NCBI GenBank assembly: GCA_016929875.1
Contig: JAFGHZ010000004.1
Coordinates: forward strand, 1-17,120
From: Dehalococcoidales bacterium
GTDB lineage: Bacteria > Chloroflexota > Dehalococcoidia > Dehalococcoidales > Fen-1064
Length of the DNA: 17,120 nucleotides
Direction of reading: 5' to 3'
Positions 1 through 8,184 of the stretch are shown piece by piece. The first letter of the stretch is position 1; each line of letters opens with the position of its first letter. The position numbers and the translations under genes are program-made. The notes under the pieces are model-generated. The model searched no databases, was not told where the DNA came from, and saw only the letters and a program-made list of their open reading frames with translations.

Positions 1-851
1 TAGGCCTTCTGGGCCCTAATGCCGCCGGCAAGACGACAACAATGCGCATTCTTACCGGCTTCCTGATGCCGACACGCGGCGAGACATGGATAGCCGATTG
101 TAATATGGTTACCAACTCACTCGAAGGAAGGAAGAACATCGGCTATATGCCCGAGTCGGTCCCGCTATATACTGATATGACGATTCGCGAATATCTCACA
201 TTTTTCGGCCGACTGAGAGGGCTGGACGGTAAGCATATCAACCACCGGGTCAGCGAAGTAATAGGTCTTTGTAACCTGGGAGAATATACCGATGTTATTA
301 TCGGTAAACTGTCGAAAGGTTTCAGGCAAAGAGTCGGATTGGCCCAGGCGATTATCCATGAGCCTAAAGTTTTGATTCTGGATGAACCTACGGTCGGCAT
401 CGACCCTCTCCAGATTTCTCAAACGAGGGCCCTCATAAAAGAATTAGGAAGAGAACATACGATACTTCTCTCGACGCATATTCTCCCTGAAGTCAGCGCC
501 ACCTGCAGCCGTGTTATCATTATCAATCGCGGTAAAATCATTGCCGAAGACACTATTGAAAACCTGTCTGCCTCGGTGAAGGGAGCAAGACGGCTGAAAG
601 TGGAAGTCAAAGGGCCCCATGAGCAGATTATTAAGCGATTACAAAGAGTCGATGGCGTCAAAAAAGTCTCCAGAGAAGGTGATTATCTGATTGTCGAGAG
701 CCCTATTCAGGTCGACCCGCGCTCACAGGTCACTGAAACAATCATTAAAAGCGGCTGGACGTTATTATCGATAGAAACAGTAGAGATGAGCCTGGAAGAC
801 ATCTTCCTGCAACTTACTTCTAAAGGCAAAGAGGGACCAGATAGTGAATAA
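1..851 (+). CDS. ABC transporter ATP-binding protein, GldA-like (5' end cut by window)
   Basis: ATPase subunit of an ABC-2 type transporter, expected on the cytoplasmic face driving the permease encoded next. The reading frame is open from the window edge (first full codon at 3), so an internal ATG at 42 is not the true start. Seen directly: Walker A GPNAAGKTT at 12-38, Q-loop region GYMPESVPLY, signature LSKGFRQR, Walker B VLILDEPTVGIDP with the catalytic Glu, and H-loop LLSTHILPEV. The last 80 or so residues form the small C-terminal domain typical of GldA/NosF/CcmA-like ATPases. All catalytic motifs are intact. The gene ends 8 bp inside the next gene, so the two are probably translationally coupled. 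The substrate cannot be told from the sequence. Only the extreme N-terminus is missing. Confidence 0.93.
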   Translation, partial: GLLGPNAAGKTTTMRILTGFLMPTRGETWIADCNMVTNSLEGRKNIGYMPESVPLYTDMTIREYLTFFGRLRGLDGKHINHRVSEVIGLCNLGEYTDVIIGKLSKGFRQRVGLAQAIIHEPKVLILDEPTVGIDPLQISQTRALIKELGREHTILLSTHILPEVSATCSRVIIINRGKIIAEDTIENLSASVKGARRLKVEVKGPHEQIIKRLQRVDGVKKVSREGDYLIVESPIQVDPRSQVTETIIKSGWTLLSIETVEMSLEDIFLQLTSKGKEGPDSE

Positions 852-1587
852 AATCTTAGTTATTGCCGGTAAAGAATTCCGGTCATATTTAACGGCACCG
901 ATGGCATATATTGTAACCTGTATCTTTCTCCTGATTAGCGGCGTATTCTTCATTTTGTATTTGACCATTACCAAATATGCCGACACCAGTATTCAAGGGT
1001 TCGTTGAACCGCTGGCAGTGTTCGGAGTAAGCAACATCGGAAATGTTTTTCTCCCCCTGTTCGCTTCCGTGCTGACGATGCGTTTATTATCGGAGGAGAA
1101 GAAAATCGGTACGTGGGAATTACTGCTCACATCGCCTGTCAAAGATATCGAGGTGATTATGGGCAAATTCCTGGGGGGACTGGGAATCCTGTTCTGTATG
1201 ATCGTTTTGACGATGTACTTCCCGCTGATGCTGGCTATTTTCGGACGACCTGACATGGGCCCCATCTGGACCAGCTACCTCGGATTCTTATTAGTGGGGA
1301 GTGCTGCATTGGCAGTCGGCACCTTCACCTCTTCTTTGACGACAAACCAGATTGTCGCAGTGGTCGTTTCAGGAGGTATACTCTTTGCCTTATGGTTTGT
1401 CGGTCTGGCCGCCAACGTACTTCCTGAAGGGCTCGGTAATGTTTTCAGTTATTTCTCTATGTCGGCCCACTTCGCCAATTTTGCCAACGGTATTATCGAT
1501 ACCCAGGACATTATTTATTATTTGAGCGTGACGGCATTATTCCTTTATGCAGCGACAAGGTCGCTCGAAACTAGCAGGTGGAACTAG
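844..1587 (+). CDS. ABC-2 type permease, GldF-like
   Basis: Membrane subunit of the transporter, 247 residues. It opens with the KEFRSYLTAPMAYIV segment typical of GldF/NosY-type permeases. About six hydrophobic helices are visible near residues 21-42, 55-78, 110-132, 143-163, 168-190 and 222-240. The cytoplasmic stretch RLLSEEKKIGTWELLLTSPV (80-99) is the conserved ABC-2 coupling region between helices 2 and 3. The start is a GTG overlapping the ATPase stop by 8 bp, with a purine-rich GAGGGA just upstream. The next gene begins right at its stop codon. Family membership is clear. The transported substrate is unknown, and in most phyla with this gene set it has not been established. Confidence 0.9.
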   Translation: MNKILVIAGKEFRSYLTAPMAYIVTCIFLLISGVFFILYLTITKYADTSIQGFVEPLAVFGVSNIGNVFLPLFASVLTMRLLSEEKKIGTWELLLTSPVKDIEVIMGKFLGGLGILFCMIVLTMYFPLMLAIFGRPDMGPIWTSYLGFLLVGSAALAVGTFTSSLTTNQIVAVVVSGGILFALWFVGLAANVLPEGLGNVFSYFSMSAHFANFANGIIDTQDIIYYLSVTALFLYAATRSLETSRWN

Positions 1588-1589
1588 AT

Positions 1590-3131
1590 ATGCAGACAGC
1601 TGTTTTCGCAATACTCGGATTAATTTGCATAGTCGTAGGATTACTTCTCGTCCTGATTTTACATGAATTGACATATATCGGGTTAGGACTGGCAGCATTC
1701 GGTATTTTGCTCATCAGTTATACTTTCATCGTAGATTTCCGCACAATCCGCCGTACCATCACCAGCCGGAGAGGCAAGTTCGGGACCAGCACAACGATTA
1801 TGCTCTCGGCATTTATCGGTATCATAGTATTCGTTAACGCTATCAGTGTCGGCGGAGTCAACCACCGTTTTTATTTCAACGAGCTGGCACAATTCACATT
1901 GACGTCCCAGACAAAAGACTTTCTGGCAAAATTAGACATGCCGGTTACCGCAATCTGTTTCTTTACCCCTGACGATACGTCGGGTGTGAATAATTACTCG
2001 CTGATTTTACTATACGAATATAAGTACTACAGCGATAAATTAACAATCAGGATAGTCGACCCCGATGCACATCCCGAAGAAGCACGAAAATACGGAATCA
2101 CAAGCAGTGATTATTACCAGTATATTATTTTCGAAACTGTAGAAGGCATATATCCGGTATCTCCCCTCGAGGTGCAATACAACGCCGAACACGCATTCAC
2201 CAACGCCCTACTCCAGGTCACGGGGACACTTCAGAAAAAAATTTATTTCTTGACGGGACATGGCGAAGACAGCCCTTCCGATGCTCTGACCCTTGTTGAT
2301 CAAACTCTGAAGGACAACCTCTTACAGGTGGATACGCTGGATATTGCATTTACCCATGCCATTCCTGACGATTGTGCCACATTGATAGTCGTAGCCCCTA
2401 AGGACCCGATGGCCGACGAGGAACGACAAATCATTGCCACCTATCTGGAGAATAACGGTAGTGTTCTCTTTATGACCGACCCCAATCTGCCCGATGACAT
2501 TGACCAACTAGTCTCTCCCTGGGGAGTAGATATTGGAAAAGGGACCATCGTAGACCCCGGATCCTATGCTGCTCCCGACCAGACCACTCCCCTCATAACA
2601 CGACTCCAGAATTACTGGTTGTACACAACTATCTATTTCCCGGGCGCAACTGCTATCATCCCACAGGAGACGAAACCGGATGGTACTGATGTAACATCGA
2701 TTGCATGGACAACTTCAAAAAGCTGGCTGGAAACCGACTCCGCACAGTTAGCGTCCGAACCCGTCTATAACGAAGGTATGGATACAAAAGGCAGTCTGGC
2801 CGTCGGAGTGTTAATTACCCCTTCGATAGAATACGATGATGAAGGCAACGTCACTAAATTCAATACCGGCCCTTCGATTGCTATTTTCGGCGATTCCGAC
2901 TTTGTCAATAATGACAATTTCTATGTCAACGACAACTCCACTCTTTTTATAAAAGCGGTAAATATTCTCACGTCCAGTTCAGACGTGATGACCATCGAGC
3001 ATAATGTACTGCAAAAACGTCGGCTCATCCTGAGTTCAGAGGAAGCGACTTTCCTTAATATCTCCAGTATCGCCTTGCTGCCCTTGCTAGTATTGATAAT
3101 CGGGGGAATCATATGGTGGCAAAGGCGATAA
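1590..3131 (+). CDS. GldG-like ABC transporter auxiliary membrane protein
   Basis: Third component of the exporter, resembling the ABC_transp_aux/GldG family. Three hydrophobic helices lie in the first 90 residues. A large extracytoplasmic domain follows, with features of the family such as IYFLTGHGED and GSVLFMTDPN and, later, AIFGDSDFVNN. A single C-terminal helix (IALLPLLVLIIGGIIWW) ends in WQRR, which places the tail in the cytoplasm. I chose ATG 1590 (513 residues) because AGGTGG at 1576-1581 sits 8 nt upstream. The alternative GTG at 1578 adds four residues but lies inside that Shine-Dalgarno. The gene follows the permease directly, so the three subunits are very likely one complex. The auxiliary domain is thought to work outside the membrane; its partner is unknown. 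Confidence 0.85.
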   Translation: MQTAVFAILGLICIVVGLLLVLILHELTYIGLGLAAFGILLISYTFIVDFRTIRRTITSRRGKFGTSTTIMLSAFIGIIVFVNAISVGGVNHRFYFNELAQFTLTSQTKDFLAKLDMPVTAICFFTPDDTSGVNNYSLILLYEYKYYSDKLTIRIVDPDAHPEEARKYGITSSDYYQYIIFETVEGIYPVSPLEVQYNAEHAFTNALLQVTGTLQKKIYFLTGHGEDSPSDALTLVDQTLKDNLLQVDTLDIAFTHAIPDDCATLIVVAPKDPMADEERQIIATYLENNGSVLFMTDPNLPDDIDQLVSPWGVDIGKGTIVDPGSYAAPDQTTPLITRLQNYWLYTTIYFPGATAIIPQETKPDGTDVTSIAWTTSKSWLETDSAQLASEPVYNEGMDTKGSLAVGVLITPSIEYDDEGNVTKFNTGPSIAIFGDSDFVNNDNFYVNDNSTLFIKAVNILTSSSDVMTIEHNVLQKRRLILSSEEATFLNISSIALLPLLVLIIGGIIWWQRR

Positions 3132-3162
3132 CTAACACTACCCGACTTCAGGAGCACAATCT

Positions 3163-3975
3163 TTGAAAACGAAAGTTATCCTCAGTATGGTTGTCGTGCT
3201 GGCTATTCTCGGTTCGATATATTTCTTTGTCAATCGAGCAAACCAGACCATAGTCCAAACGTATACGCCCCGGCCGTATGTCTGGGATTTCGAGATGGAC
3301 TACCTTCAACATATCGTCCTCTCATTGCCCCGGGAGAACCTGAGCGAATCCTTTGTCAAGCATGAAGATAGACTATTCTACTTCGATGTAGAGAACGGGC
3401 CTAAGGTCGATATGCAAAGATGGGGCGGCGGTATTCCGTTGCTCTTGAGCGGCCCGGGATCCGAGAGAATTATAGCCGATAATGTCACGGACGCCCAATT
3501 GACCGAGTATGGGTTCGACAACCCGAGCCTTACAGCGGTATTGACTCTAGATGACGGGACGGTCTATGAAATCGAGGTCGGCGACAGCAATCCGAGTGGC
3601 ACGACCTACTACACCAGGCTGATAGGCAATAATAAAGTCTATATAGTCGATAAATCATGGTACGAGGTAATATCCGGAATCGTCAGCAACCCGCCGTATG
3701 TTCCAGCGACTTTCACAGTGGAAAGGCCGACGGTATCACAGACTGAAATCTCCGCCGGGGGCACGGTAATCATCACCGTCCAGGTCACTAATGAAGGCGA
3801 CTTACCGGGCAGCTACGATGTCAACCTGAAAATAAACAGCGAAGTGGTACAGACAAAGACCGTGACGCTAGAAGCACACGCGAGTGAGGCACTTACTTTC
3901 AGTGTAACCGAAGATGCTGTCGGGACTTATGTGGCATCCGTTGACGCTCGCACCGTAACCTTTGTAGTAAAGTAG
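3163..3975 (+). CDS. Membrane-anchored DUF4340-like protein with C-terminal CARDB/Ig-like domain
   Basis: 270 residues. An N-terminal hydrophobic helix (about 5-24) acts as a membrane anchor. Next comes an extracytoplasmic region (about 40-165) that looks like DUF4340, a family commonly encoded after GldG-like genes. Its traits here are alternating beta-type segments, the phrase LTEYGFDNPSLTAVLTLDDG and YYTRLIGNNKVYIVDKSWYE. The C-terminal part (about 178-270) reads as a beta-sandwich of the CARDB type: SAGGTVIITVQVTNEGDLPGS, then paired strands ending in VTFVVK. The start is TTG, supported by AGGAG at 3150-3154 with 8 nt spacing. It lies 31 bp after the GldG-like gene and shares its strand, so it is probably part of the exporter. 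The fused beta-sandwich suggests binding to a surface polymer or partner, which is inference only. Confidence 0.72.
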   Translation: MKTKVILSMVVVLAILGSIYFFVNRANQTIVQTYTPRPYVWDFEMDYLQHIVLSLPRENLSESFVKHEDRLFYFDVENGPKVDMQRWGGGIPLLLSGPGSERIIADNVTDAQLTEYGFDNPSLTAVLTLDDGTVYEIEVGDSNPSGTTYYTRLIGNNKVYIVDKSWYEVISGIVSNPPYVPATFTVERPTVSQTEISAGGTVIITVQVTNEGDLPGSYDVNLKINSEVVQTKTVTLEAHASEALTFSVTEDAVGTYVASVDARTVTFVVK

Positions 3976-3998
3976 TTGATTGCAAATAAGGTTGATAA

Positions 3999-4361
3999 AT
4001 GCAATACGTAGGCGTAGATATCATTGAAATCGAACGTATCGGAAAGCTCATACGACGTTGGGGAGAAACATTTCTAGACAGAGTTTACACCCCGTCGGAA
4101 CTCGAATTATACACAAACACATCCTCGTTAGCCGTAAGATTCGCCGCTAAAGAAGCAATTCTCAAAGCGCTCGGGGCTTGTGACAAGGGCATCAGCTGGC
4201 AGGACATCGAAATCCTGGCAGAACCTAACGGGAAACCGTTAATCAACCTCATGGGAAAAGCGAAGGAACAAGCTCGCGAACTATCCCTCAAAAATCTAAG
4301 TATCAGTCTCTCGCACGCGAAAGGCTATGCCGTTGCGTTCGTCGTCGGCGAGACACCCTGA
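3999..4361 (+). CDS. acpS: Holo-[acyl-carrier-protein] synthase
   Basis: Transfers 4'-phosphopantetheine from coenzyme A to the conserved serine of apo-ACP, activating it for fatty acid synthesis in the cytoplasm. It has 120 residues, the usual AcpS length. The magnesium/CoA-binding motifs are visible: GVDIIEIERI with Asp7, and RFAAKEAILKALG (47-59) with Glu52. The C-terminal SISLSHAKGYAVAFV strand is also typical. ATG 3999 is preceded by AAGG at 3988-3991. It lies 23 bp downstream of the DUF4340-like gene on the same strand, so it may be read through from the exporter operon, although the function is housekeeping. Its last 37 bp overlap the 3' end of the convergent NYN gene. Confidence 0.95.
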   Translation: MQYVGVDIIEIERIGKLIRRWGETFLDRVYTPSELELYTNTSSLAVRFAAKEAILKALGACDKGISWQDIEILAEPNGKPLINLMGKAKEQARELSLKNLSISLSHAKGYAVAFVVGETP

Positions 4362-4912
4362 ATTTGATGGGAACCTTTCCAGCAATTTCTGAGTAAACGA
4401 CCGTCTATCGTGATAATCCGGTCGGCGACTTCTCTCAACGGGCGCGAAGTTTTTTCTTTCCCGAAAAGTGCTACTTCCACATTCTGTCCGTTGTTCTTGA
4501 CTGCCTGAATAGCACCCACGTAATCGGTATCCCCGGCGACCAGAATCGCTACATCGTAATTTCTCTTGAAACTATGGGTCAGTAAATCAGTAGTGAGCAT
4601 AATATCGATACCTTTTTCATAAGGCGGAGTATTGGGCCAATTATTATAAACCAGATGCCCCAATCGCAGTTCCGTGTAAGGGGCCGCTTGCACACTGGCA
4701 AAAAAAGCCTGCTGATGGCGGTATCGTTCGGGCTCCTGTTTTAGCCCTACAATCGCGTTGTAGTAATAAATTCTTACCAGACGTTTCCTCTCGATTAACT
4801 TCTGACAAAATCTACCGATATCCAGGTCAGTCCGATTAAACAATGCCTTCAGCGAATGGTACAGATTACTCCCGTCGATAAAAATCATTACCCTATCATC
4901 TCTATCCACCAC
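4325..4912 (-). CDS. NYN-domain (LabA/DUF88-type) putative ribonuclease
   Basis: 195-residue PIN-like protein of the NYN superfamily, whose characterised members are metal-dependent RNases. The acidic residues expected for metal binding are present: Asp13 in FIDGSN, Asp103 in EKGIDIMLTTDLL, and Asp128/Asp130 in LVAGDTDYVGAIQ. The following helix AVKNNGQNVEVALFG is also family-typical. No extra RNA-binding domain is seen; the last 20 residues look disordered. The start is uncertain: tandem GTG codons at 4912 and 4909 follow an AAGGTGAT Shine-Dalgarno (4920-4913), which favours 4909, and an ATG at 4888 still keeps the first Asp. It follows nrdJ by 37 bp on the same strand, so it is probably the last gene of the nrd operon. 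Its RNA target is unknown. Confidence 0.85.
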   Translation of the reverse strand: MVDRDDRVMIFIDGSNLYHSLKALFNRTDLDIGRFCQKLIERKRLVRIYYYNAIVGLKQEPERYRHQQAFFASVQAAPYTELRLGHLVYNNWPNTPPYEKGIDIMLTTDLLTHSFKRNYDVAILVAGDTDYVGAIQAVKNNGQNVEVALFGKEKTSRPLREVADRIITIDGRLLRNCWKGSHQIQGVSPTTNATA

Positions 4913-4949
4913 ATCACCTTCCTTAAATATATTTTATGTAAACTTTCCC

Positions 4950-7595
4950 CTAACACTTAGTATAACCGCAATTCGGGCACACAAAACAGCCTTCTTGATA
5001 CGCGAGTAATCCGCCGCAATCAGGACATTGACCGGCAATATTCCTTACCAGCCCATAGTCTTCAGACTTATCCGACACATTGCCACGGCTGACTTTTTCC
5101 TCAGCTTTCTCAGCAATCTCGAGTTCGGGATTGATATGTCTTTCCAGAACACTGGCGATCGCATCGGCGCAGGAAAGTACCGATTTGCCGCCCTCCCAGG
5201 CAATAGACGGACAGCGAATACCGCGTAGCTGCTTTACAATCGCCGCAGCATCTACCCCCGACCTCAATGCCGCTGTAATAAGACGACAAACCGCTTCCAG
5301 TTGAGCTGAGGCACAACCGCCGGCTTTGCCCAGCGTTCCGAACACTTCGCACAGCCCGGCATCGTCCGAATTAATAGTTACATAGAGAGAACCGCAGCCG
5401 GTATTCACGCGCTCAGTAACGCCTACAGTTCGCTTAGCGCGTTTTCGGGGCGTTATCTTGGTCTCCCCTTTCACCACTACTGCTTCCCCTGTTTTCTCCG
5501 TCTGTCCGGTACTCATCGGTTGACCTTCACGGCTTCTATCCCGATAAATTGTAATACCTTTCAGTCCCCTCTCATAGGCAAGCATATAAACCTTGATAAC
5601 ATCTTCCATGGTAGCTTCGTGAGCAAAGTTCACGGTCTTGGAAACGGCATTATCGGTATACTTCTGGAACGCCGCCTGCATCTCAATATGCCATTCGGGA
5701 GTGATTTCGTGAGCGGTAACGAATAATTTCTTCGTATCCTCCGGAACATCGGGCATATCACTCAGGTGAGCCCCCTCAGCCAGTTTCTTCATCAACTCTT
5801 CGGAGTAAAAACCGCCCTTCCTGGCGGCCTCTTCGAAATACGGATTGACCTCTAACATCTTGGTACCGTCGAGAATATTCCGGGTGTAAACGAGGGCGAA
5901 GAGAGGCTCGATACCGCCAGAACAGCCAGCGATAATCGATAGCGTACCCGTCGGTGCAATGGTAGTCCTCGTCGCATTTCTGACCTTCACACCATTATGA
6001 GTGTCATACTTACTCCCCTTGAAAGAGGGAAATACCCCGCGGTCGACGGCCAGCTCTGCCGAAGACTTAGTTGCCTCCGACTGTATGAAACCCATAACAT
6101 CTTCGACAATCCCCAACGCCTCATCGGAATTGTAAGGAATACCCAGTTGTAATAGCATATCGGCGAACCCCATTACTCCCAGCCCGATTTTCCTGGTCCG
6201 CTTGGTCATCTCATCTATCGCAGGGAGCGGGAATTTATTGACATCGATAACATTATCCAGAAATCTAACGGCCGCTTTGACCGTCTTTGCCATTTTGGAA
6301 TAATCGACCTGGACCTTGCCGTCGGTCTCCATCAACATCTTGTTGAGATTTATCGAGCTGAGGTTACACGATTCGAAAGGAAGCAGGGGTTGTTCTCCAC
6401 AAGGATTAGTACTTTCAATTTTCCCCAGATGCGGCGTAGGATTATCTTTGTTAATACGGTCGATAAAAACAATGCCGGGGTCACCGGTCTTCCATGCCAT
6501 TTCGGCGATCTTTTCAAAGGCTTCCCGGGCATTCAATTGTCCGGATACTTCTTTAGTATGAGGATTAACAAGATTATAGTTACTGCCCGACTTTACCGCC
6601 TCCATAAATTCGCGTGTTACCGCCACCGATATATTGAAATTAGTCAGGACATTTAAGTCCTTCTTAGCATTTATAAACCGCAAAATATCGGGGTGGTCGA
6701 CGCTCAGTATCGCCATATTGGCGCCGCGCCGCATCCCACCCTGCTTGATAACATCGGTCGCCGTATCAAAGGCGCGCATAAACGACACGGGTCCGCTAGC
6801 GACGCCACCAGTGGAGCCGACACGGTCGCTCTCGGGTCTCAAACGCGAGAAGGAAAAACCTGTTCCTCCGCCGCTCTTATGTATCAGCGCCGTATATTTC
6901 ACCGCATCGAAAATCGATTCCATCGAATCTTCGATCGGGAGGACAAAACAGGCCGACAGTTGTCCCAGTTCCCTGCCGGCATTCATTAAAGTCGGAGAGT
7001 TAGGGAGGAAATTGAGGTTCGCCATCTGATCGTAAAACTCATCCTCCCATTTCCTGGTATCTGCTTTGGAATCGTAAATCAATTCCGCAGAAGCAATCGT
7101 CCGTGCGACACGACGGAACAATTGCTCCGGAGTCTCTATTGGTTTCCCGTTCTTATCCTTAGCCAAGTATCTCCGTTCCAAAACCTGGCGAGCGTTCTCA
7201 CTTAACTTAATCTCAGAACTCAGTTTATTCTCCATCTCTTCTTCCTTCACTATCATTAGAGGAGACACATCCTCTTGCGGTTTTACAGTCACTTCGGCAT
7301 CCAGAAACTCTCTAACTATGGTTAATATCTCCGCCTCGGTAGGAGGTGCAGGTTTTTCCTGTACCGACGAACGAGTAACTAATTCTTCCATGCCCGGCAA
7401 TGCCTGTGTAACGTGAGACCTCCCGGGCGCTGTCAGTTTTTGCTCCAACCGTCCGATTACCTGCTGGGTAAGCCTTTCGATGTGGGCCCTATCTGAAATA
7501 CCCATCCTTTCAGCAGCCTCGAATGTCGCCTTGGCAATCTGGTTACGGGTGAACGTACCAAGTTGCGATTGGCTTGACTTGCCTCTACCGCTCAT
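4950..7595 (-). CDS. nrdJ: Adenosylcobalamin-dependent class II ribonucleotide reductase
   Basis: Reduces ribonucleotides to deoxyribonucleotides using a B12-derived radical, so it works without oxygen and without a separate radical subunit. It has 881 residues. Domains: an N-terminal region of about 120 residues with helices reminiscent of an ATP-cone, the catalytic barrel (about 130-690), a TSCPD domain (from VNTGCGSLYVTINSD), and a C-terminal zinc ribbon (CPDC and CFVCPNC, about 857-876). Catalytic residues by family comparison: Cys216 (SACF) paired with Cys410 (SCNLSS), and the Asn397-Cys399-Glu401 triad in STNPCGEQPL. The phosphate-binding loop APTGTLSIIAGCSGG is present. No intein or frameshift is seen. 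The start codon overlaps the nrdR stop as ATGA, so the two are translationally coupled. A cobalamin cofactor implies dependence on B12 synthesis or uptake elsewhere in the genome. Confidence 0.96.
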   Translation of the reverse strand: MSGRGKSSQSQLGTFTRNQIAKATFEAAERMGISDRAHIERLTQQVIGRLEQKLTAPGRSHVTQALPGMEELVTRSSVQEKPAPPTEAEILTIVREFLDAEVTVKPQEDVSPLMIVKEEEMENKLSSEIKLSENARQVLERRYLAKDKNGKPIETPEQLFRRVARTIASAELIYDSKADTRKWEDEFYDQMANLNFLPNSPTLMNAGRELGQLSACFVLPIEDSMESIFDAVKYTALIHKSGGGTGFSFSRLRPESDRVGSTGGVASGPVSFMRAFDTATDVIKQGGMRRGANMAILSVDHPDILRFINAKKDLNVLTNFNISVAVTREFMEAVKSGSNYNLVNPHTKEVSGQLNAREAFEKIAEMAWKTGDPGIVFIDRINKDNPTPHLGKIESTNPCGEQPLLPFESCNLSSINLNKMLMETDGKVQVDYSKMAKTVKAAVRFLDNVIDVNKFPLPAIDEMTKRTRKIGLGVMGFADMLLQLGIPYNSDEALGIVEDVMGFIQSEATKSSAELAVDRGVFPSFKGSKYDTHNGVKVRNATRTTIAPTGTLSIIAGCSGGIEPLFALVYTRNILDGTKMLEVNPYFEEAARKGGFYSEELMKKLAEGAHLSDMPDVPEDTKKLFVTAHEITPEWHIEMQAAFQKYTDNAVSKTVNFAHEATMEDVIKVYMLAYERGLKGITIYRDRSREGQPMSTGQTEKTGEAVVVKGETKITPRKRAKRTVGVTERVNTGCGSLYVTINSDDAGLCEVFGTLGKAGGCASAQLEAVCRLITAALRSGVDAAAIVKQLRGIRCPSIAWEGGKSVLSCADAIASVLERHINPELEIAEKAEEKVSRGNVSDKSEDYGLVRNIAGQCPDCGGLLAYQEGCFVCPNCGYTKC

Positions 7596-8131
7596 TTCCG
7601 CTTTTCCCTGCCCTTTTTGCTCACGATTTCGAGACCGTTATCCGTCAGTAAAGGCAACTGTGCCGAAGGCAATTCAATTTTAGGTACTCCGTCCGCCAGA
7701 TTATCCACTTCCTGTTTCAATCGGGTGATATCGGCGAATTCACGATAAACACTGGCAAAACGTATATACGCAATGTGGTCGATATTTCTCATATTTGCCA
7801 TCACCATATCGCCGATAAGAGAACTCGATATCTCCTGTTTCCCCTGGCGGTATAACTCCGCCTCGATATCATCTGCCAGTTTATCAATCACGTGAGATGC
7901 GACTGGACGTTTTTCAAAAGCTTTCCGTATGCCGCTCAACAACTTGCCCTTATCGAATAATTCCCGTCTTTTGTCCTTTTTAATAACGTACAAATCGCTT
8001 TTCTGTATCCGCTCGTAGGTAGTGAAACGACCACCACAACTCAGACACTGACGTCGCCGACGAACACCGTCCGCGATATCACGCGAATCCAACACTCTGG
8101 AATCAATGTATCCACAATGGGGGCATTTCAT
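7592..8131 (-). CDS. nrdR: Transcriptional repressor NrdR
   Basis: Nucleotide-sensing repressor of ribonucleotide reductase genes. The N-terminal zinc ribbon has Cys3/Cys6 (MKCPHCG) and Cys29/Cys32 (RRRRQCLSCGGRFTTYE), with the basic RRRR DNA-contacting stretch. An ATP-cone follows (about 41-130, from VIKKDKRRELFDKGKLLSGI), which in the family binds ATP or dATP and controls oligomer state. I chose ATG 8131 because family members begin MKCP. In-frame upstream TTG and GTG codons (up to 8152) lack support. At 179 residues it is longer than the usual 150 or so; the extra residues form a polar, basic C-terminal tail. It is the first gene of the nrd operon, and the NrdR-box palindrome is about 60 bp upstream, which implies autoregulation. 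Confidence 0.95.
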   Translation of the reverse strand: MKCPHCGYIDSRVLDSRDIADGVRRRRQCLSCGGRFTTYERIQKSDLYVIKKDKRRELFDKGKLLSGIRKAFEKRPVASHVIDKLADDIEAELYRQGKQEISSSLIGDMVMANMRNIDHIAYIRFASVYREFADITRLKQEVDNLADGVPKIELPSAQLPLLTDNGLEIVSKKGREKRK

Positions 8132-8161
8132 ATCCCACACCCGTTTTAGCAATATTTGAGC

Positions 8162-8177
8162 CTACAATTGGTGGTGG
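8162..8177. promoter_or_regulatory. Possible degenerate second NrdR box
   Basis: CTACAATTGGTGGTGG matches the strong box at 11 of 16 positions, mostly in the two outer arms. NrdR sites usually occur in pairs. The centre-to-centre distance here is 29 bp, slightly shorter than the roughly 31-32 bp commonly seen, and the arms are not palindromic, so this is weak. It would lie just downstream of the inferred transcription start. Confidence 0.25.
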
Positions 8178-8184
8178 GGATTGC

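Noticed and set aside
6634..7029. 131-residue open frame on the + strand
   Set aside because: It is antisense to the conserved catalytic core of nrdJ and has no ribosome site or family features.
8132..8152. Upstream TTG start for NrdR
   Set aside because: It adds seven residues before the near-universal MKCP start and has no clear Shine-Dalgarno.
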